The position numbers and the translations under genes were made by a program. A stretch of 44,822 nt of DNA from an uncultured Methylococcaceae bacterium (lineage in GTDB: Bacteria; Pseudomonadota; Gammaproteobacteria; Methylococcales; Methylococcaceae), in the NCBI GenBank assembly GCA_903859815.1, contig CAIOOA010000157.1, forward strand, positions 1 through 44,822, given 5' to 3'. Under the pieces are notes generated by a model. It ran no database searches. It was not told the origin of the DNA and was given only the letters and a program-made list of their open reading frames with translations. Positions 41,056-44,822 of this stretch are shown here, piece by piece. Each line of letters opens with the position of its first letter. Position 1 is the first letter of the stretch.

Positions 41056-43692
41056 TCAGTGTTTCAGGATGGGGGCGGCACACACCAAACGGAAGCCGAA
41101 GGAGCTGAGACGGTTGCCTGGATGGGAAGGGAGGCGGTAGGCGGCGCGCGCATTGACTTGGGAGTAGGACCAGGAGCCACCGCGCACCACACCTTCTTTA
41201 CAATTCTCAGCTTGCCAAATGGAACCGTCTGCCGGAGCATTCTGGTAGATCACATGATAGCAATCCGCCACCCATTCCCAGACATTGCCCACGGTGTCGA
41301 AGAGGCCGAAGGGATTGGGCTTGAAAGAACCCACCGGGGCGGTTTGCTTGTTATCCCATTGGCTACCGCAGTTAGTACAATTGGCCCGATTACTGCCGAT
41401 GTCATCACCCCACCAGTAAACCGTTGGCGTGCCAGCCCTTGCCGCATATTCCCATTCCGCCTCGGACGGCAAACGGTAATCCTTGCCCGTCTTTTTGGAC
41501 AACCATTGTGCATAGCAAACGGCATCTTCCCAAGATACATTAACTATCGGTTGCTCCCCGCGTCCCCATCCCTCATCGCTGACATTGACCTTGATTTCAT
41601 GTTTATCGACACAGCCGCCTTCGCTTTCAATCAGATGGGAGAACAAATCATATTCGTCAAAAGTGACCTCGTAGCGGCCTATTTGAAAAGGCTGTATCGT
41701 GACTTGATGTTGTGGCTTTTCGTATTCATCTGCTTTTTTATCCGAATCCGGCGATCCCATCAGGAATGAACCGCCGGGTATGTCCACCATCTCCGGTTGC
41801 AGCGTGTAAATCCCGGCTTTTGCCAGCACGAGGTAAAATCCGGCCCGTTTGCTAATGCGTTCTTGGTCCGCCCACTGGATGAATCCGGCAATCAGTATCA
41901 GCAAAACTGCCAAGCTACTCACCAAGCTTTGGGTAAAGCGTCGCCGCCGCACACCCAACTGGATATACTCCTTTTCCGGTTTGGTTAAATCCACCCGCTG
42001 TTTCTGCCAACGCTCCGCTTCCTTGAGCCTAGCCCCGGACAACAAGGCCGCGCCGTCGCGTTTGGCCTTATCCCAAGCTTCCATGGCTTCTTGCAAACGC
42101 TTGCGCCAGAGCAGGAATTCTTTATGATTATCCAGCCATTCCTGCAAGGTTCGCCAATGGTGGATCAAGGCTTCGTGGGCGACTTCCACGGTGTTTTCAG
42201 TCGTCACCAACAGCCGCGCATCCGCCAAACGGCGGACAATTTGTTTACTCGCCTCGTCCCACTCGGACCATAGGGCGCGGCGGCGGGTCGGGGGAGCGGT
42301 TTCGCTGACTTGCACCAATTGCAGGAAGATTTTCTCGACCTGCGGTTGTTCGGCGGCGGGTAGGTTTTGGTAGACCTTGTCGGCGGTGTAGGCAATGGCG
42401 CCTTCCAATTCGCCCATGGCTTCGTAGTCTTGATGGCGGAGCATTGCGCCGGGTTTGGCTTCCCACAAGCGCTGTAATACGAATTCCACCAAGGGCAAAT
42501 GACCGGGTTGATTGTCCACCGCCTTGATGATGCGTTCCGCCAAGCCGGATTCAAAACCGGTTTGCAATAAGGCGGCGGGTTGGGTGACGGCTTGCTGCAA
42601 TTCCTCGGCATTCATCGGACCCAAGTTCACTTGTCCGCCTTGCAACCTATCCGCCAAAAGTCGGTAGCCTAGCGCATCGCCCATGAAATCGGCCCGCAAA
42701 GTCAAGACTACATTCAAAGGGCTGGCAGTGGTCGCTTGCAAGAGTTGGTCGATGAAGGCCATGGAGTCTTGGGCAATCTTGCCGTCTTTCCTGCCATGGG
42801 TATAGAGTTCCTCCCATTGGTCCACGAACAGCAGCAAACGTCGGGTTCCCAATTGCTTAGCCAAAATACGGGAGATGACATCGCACAGTTCGATAGTGCC
42901 TTCTTGCAGCTTTAGAGCCAGTTTACCGATTTCATCCAGCCGGTCCACTTCGCGCAGGTCTGTTTCCAAAAGTGGCAACAATGCGGATGCCAGATGGCGG
43001 AAAGGCCGTCCACCGGGAACCATGGTGACGATTTCCCAAGGGCTTTGGGTTTCCTTGCGCAGTTTCGGAACCAAACCGGCGCGGACCACCGAGGATTTGC
43101 CACTGCCGGAAGGCCCGACCAAGGCAATGAAGGGGCGTTGTTGCACAGCTTGATACAATTCAGCAATGGCAAGCTCACGACCGAAGAAAAACGCGGCATC
43201 TTCCTCACGGAAATATTGCAAACCGCGATAAGGGCAGATCGTCGCCAAGGTTTCACGCTGGCGTTTCAACAGCAGGGCGGCGGGGGGTTCGCCCCGAATG
43301 GCGGCGGCAAGCAGTTGCAGGGAGAGTTCATCGGACAGGCCAGCGCGGAAATCCACCCAGGTGTTTTGGTTGAGGAAACCGAGCGGCGGTTCCGCTCCCG
43401 GCAATAATACCGGAATGACCGGGAAGCCTTTTTCCTGTGTCTGTCGATCTAAAGCAAGATTCTTTTCCCGTTGCTGCCAAGAACCCATTTCACCTTGCCC
43501 GACGCAGACCGCCACCGCGCCGCAACTCGCCAGTGCCTGTTCCAATAATTGCAGCCAAGGCTGGCCGGGGGTCAGATACAAGCGGTCGAGGAAGACATTA
43601 AGCTGTTGCGCCCGCAGCTTTTCCGCCAAGGCAAGGACCGAGGCTTGGTCGTGCCAATGGTAGCTGAGGAAAACGTCGTAATGGGTGGGCAT
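41056..43692 (-). CDS. TIR-nSTAND-TM-FGE protein, putative conflict-system receptor
   Basis: The protein has 878 residues from the ATG at 43692; a longer frame from a TTG is less likely. The TIR domain (1-140) starts HYDVFLSYHWHDQ and has W72xxxE76, matching the spacing around the catalytic Glu of TIR NADases. An nSTAND1-type NTPase follows (CPYRGLQYFREEDAAFFFGR, Walker A GPSGSGKS 193-200, Walker B LLLFVDQWEEL). A helix near residues 588-608 (SLVSSLAVLLILIAGFIQWA) leads to an FGE-sulfatase domain (VDIPGGSFLMGSP, RLPSEAEWEYAARAG, GNVWEWVADCY) that ends in a lectin-like tail. It lies 7 nt after the TumA-like gene and is likely cotranscribed. A defence role by NAD depletion is inferred, not shown. 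Confidence 0.88.
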   Translation of the reverse strand: MPTHYDVFLSYHWHDQASVLALAEKLRAQQLNVFLDRLYLTPGQPWLQLLEQALASCGAVAVCVGQGEMGSWQQREKNLALDRQTQEKGFPVIPVLLPGAEPPLGFLNQNTWVDFRAGLSDELSLQLLAAAIRGEPPAALLLKRQRETLATICPYRGLQYFREEDAAFFFGRELAIAELYQAVQQRPFIALVGPSGSGKSSVVRAGLVPKLRKETQSPWEIVTMVPGGRPFRHLASALLPLLETDLREVDRLDEIGKLALKLQEGTIELCDVISRILAKQLGTRRLLLFVDQWEELYTHGRKDGKIAQDSMAFIDQLLQATTASPLNVVLTLRADFMGDALGYRLLADRLQGGQVNLGPMNAEELQQAVTQPAALLQTGFESGLAERIIKAVDNQPGHLPLVEFVLQRLWEAKPGAMLRHQDYEAMGELEGAIAYTADKVYQNLPAAEQPQVEKIFLQLVQVSETAPPTRRRALWSEWDEASKQIVRRLADARLLVTTENTVEVAHEALIHHWRTLQEWLDNHKEFLLWRKRLQEAMEAWDKAKRDGAALLSGARLKEAERWQKQRVDLTKPEKEYIQLGVRRRRFTQSLVSSLAVLLILIAGFIQWADQERISKRAGFYLVLAKAGIYTLQPEMVDIPGGSFLMGSPDSDKKADEYEKPQHQVTIQPFQIGRYEVTFDEYDLFSHLIESEGGCVDKHEIKVNVSDEGWGRGEQPIVNVSWEDAVCYAQWLSKKTGKDYRLPSEAEWEYAARAGTPTVYWWGDDIGSNRANCTNCGSQWDNKQTAPVGSFKPNPFGLFDTVGNVWEWVADCYHVIYQNAPADGSIWQAENCKEGVVRGGSWSYSQVNARAAYRLPSHPGNRLSSFGFRLVCAAPILKH

Positions 43693-43699
43693 ATTCCGC

Positions 43700-44074
43700 T
43701 TATGCCAGTTCGGCCTCAAGTCGAAATGTCTTCGCCCCCGCCCTTACCTCTTTAATCCGGCCTTGACCAGGCAAATTTTTTGATTCTACCGTCACGATAC
43801 CCAGTTTTTCCAATTCATCCACATCGCGTTTAACAGCGCTACGATGTCTATGTACTCGCCCAGCCAGTTGGGTGATTGAACCGGGTTGCTCTTTAATAGT
43901 TTTTATCAATGCCAAACGCGTTGTTGACAACAGCTTGAGTAGCTCAGATGGATCATCAAAACTAATCACGCAGTGTTCAGGTAGGGTCGAGCCAGCATCG
44001 GCTAACTTTGCGATTACACGACCCCGGTGAAAGAATTCTGTTTCCGATTCTGGTTTGATTGTCAGAGTTTTCAT
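43700..44074 (-). CDS. TumA-like antitoxin, HTH (HVO_A0114-type) regulator
   Basis: This 124-residue protein has a winged helix-turn-helix in its second half (TQLAGRVHRHRSAVKRDVDE, LEKLGIVTV) and a short N-terminal arm. It pairs with the TumE-like gene upstream, overlapping it by 4 nt (ATGA), the usual sign of a toxin-antitoxin operon. It would neutralise the toxin and autoregulate the operon, which appears to include the TIR-STAND gene. The N-terminal domain, not the HTH, is the probable toxin-binding part. Confidence 0.72.
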   Translation of the reverse strand: MKTLTIKPESETEFFHRGRVIAKLADAGSTLPEHCVISFDDPSELLKLLSTTRLALIKTIKEQPGSITQLAGRVHRHRSAVKRDVDELEKLGIVTVESKNLPGQGRIKEVRAGAKTFRLEAELA

Positions 44075-44367
44075 ACTTGCTGCCTTAGGCTAATCCAATC
44101 CTGTTGAAACTGTTCTTCAATTTGTTCAAAACTGATGAAGGCTATGGGTTCAATTTGACCGAAATAGTGTCTATGGTGGTAGCCATGCTGGTTGTCATAG
44201 CCAACAACACGCCCATTATCTCCATGGTGCAAATCGTGATTGATGTAGGCTAAGTTGTAGCGTGTAACTCTGCCATTTTGATCTACCCATATTTCCCTCC
44301 GCAATTGACCATTGCCGCGCTTATTAGATATTTTATGAACTTCATCAATGATCTTTCTATCAGGCAT
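44071..44367 (-). CDS. TumE-like toxin (DUF6516 family)
   Basis: This 98-residue protein has conserved charged motifs: RREIWVDQNGRVTRYNLAYI and DNGRVVGYDNQHGYHHRHYF. The dense His cluster and the YNLAYIN / GDNGR signature match, from memory, TumE/DUF6516 toxins, which are always paired with an HTH antitoxin. Its target is not known to me. It is the first gene of the three-gene operon with the TumA-like and TIR-STAND genes. Confidence 0.7.
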   Translation of the reverse strand: MPDRKIIDEVHKISNKRGNGQLRREIWVDQNGRVTRYNLAYINHDLHHGDNGRVVGYDNQHGYHHRHYFGQIEPIAFISFEQIEEQFQQDWISLRQQV

Positions 44368-44467
44368 GATTTATTCTACCATTCCAAGCTATGGTCGGGG
44401 GCTAGTCTGAAAGTTTAAATGCCGGAAACGATCACTGTCCGCCTTTATTCGGTCCTTCTAAATCCGT

Positions 44468-44671
44468 TTATAGTCTGAAGAAATAGGGCAGGGCAACGAG
44501 TGCAACCCCAATTGCCACTAGCAGAAGGTTGTTGGTGACGAAATACGGGTAAATCATCAGTGCCAAACCACAGACCAAGGGAACTAGGGCTTGTTGTTTC
44601 TTGCCGTAAATAAAGAAGCCCAGGCCGATGGACCCGAATAGTAAACCCCAAAGCAGTGATGCGGTATTCAT
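44468..44671 (-). CDS. Small integral membrane protein
   Basis: The protein has 67 residues from the ATG at 44671. It is nearly all hydrophobic with three helices (ASLLWGLLFGSIGLGFFIYG, ALVPLVCGLALMIYPYFV, LLLVAIGVALVALPYFF) and a GKKQQ turn. An upstream extension of the frame crosses a repeat and looks non-coding. Such proteins are often labelled amino-acid transport proteins without evidence; the function is unknown. Confidence 0.7.
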   Translation of the reverse strand: MNTASLLWGLLFGSIGLGFFIYGKKQQALVPLVCGLALMIYPYFVTNNLLLVAIGVALVALPYFFRL

Positions 44672-44692
44672 GGTGGACTCGTTGTTGGTTTT

Positions 44693-44725
44693 GGAGCGTT
44701 TTCGCTCGTTCCCAAGCTCCAGCTT
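44693..44725. repeat. GGAGC...GCTCC palindrome with CGTTCCCA
   Basis: TTGGAGC and GCTCCAG form a stem around a core containing CGTTCCCA. It is a fragment of the same dispersed palindrome family as 9344-9368 and the outer arms of 24022-24265. The last 97 nt of the window contain nothing else recognised. Confidence 0.45.
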
Positions 44726-44822
44726 CACTGCCATTAAGTTAAGGTGAAACTCGTTTAAAAACAATGCTTTTTCTGCCGCTTGTGAAAATCCAGCAATCCC
44801 CTCGCGGACGTTTTGACGCGTG

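Overview
The window looks like a chromosomal segment of a gammaproteobacterial methanotroph or related methylotroph. The main reasons are a lanthanide-type methanol dehydrogenase (xoxF) followed by xoxJ, flanked by a SoxYZ-like carrier and a SoxH-like metallohydrolase of the quinoprotein relay type. The uvrC-pgsA-tRNA-Gly-tRNA-Cys order also resembles that of gammaproteobacteria. Species assignment is inference.

Layout. 1-3320: the 5' end of a secreted protein gene and ppc. 3426-8480 (minus): a TetR-controlled DevBCA-type ABC exporter operon (tetR, permease, ATPase, membrane fusion protein, outer-membrane channel) with a clear promoter and palindromic operators. 8590-9212: a frameshifted remnant of a phage-type PBECR2 domain. 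9410-11941: a multidomain hybrid histidine kinase. 12107-17902: periplasmic methanol oxidation (PEBP-like protein, SoxYZ-like carrier, metallohydrolase, xoxF, xoxJ). 17994-23034: a flippase-like membrane protein, two unknown proteins, an ABC-F ATPase and a YcxB-like protein. 23232-28011: bacterioferritin and its ferredoxin, separated by about 4 kb that carries a diversity-generating retroelement (DGR). 28105-36932: a porin, gnd, an M50B-like peptidase, pbpC, uvrC and pgsA. 37134-37748: tRNA-Gly, tRNA-Cys and an opposite-strand tRNA-Leu. 37925-44671: a small secreted protein, a large beta-propeller surface protein, a TIR-STAND-FGE protein with a TumE/TumA-like toxin-antitoxin pair, and a small membrane protein.

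The most notable element is the DGR. A 115-bp template repeat (23733-23847) matches the 3' end of a membrane-anchored NACHT-FGE gene (27251-27365). They differ at 22 positions, and 21 of these are adenines in the template, which is the signature of adenine-directed mutagenic homing. The machinery is decayed: the only reverse-transcriptase and Avd sequence left is a 79-codon ORF (27470-27709) joining an RT-like N-terminus to an Avd-like C-terminus. Either the element is a fossil or it depends on an RT elsewhere. A second STAND-FGE protein (41056-43692) ends in the same fold with a codon pattern that could come from the same type of mutagenesis, but no template for it is visible here.

Intergenic DNA is rich in REP/REPIN-like palindromes. 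One family has GGAG heads (three 79-nt copies, each with a 31-nt spacer) and another has GTAG heads. No RAYT transposase is in the window. No CRISPR array, rRNA gene or complete insertion sequence was seen.
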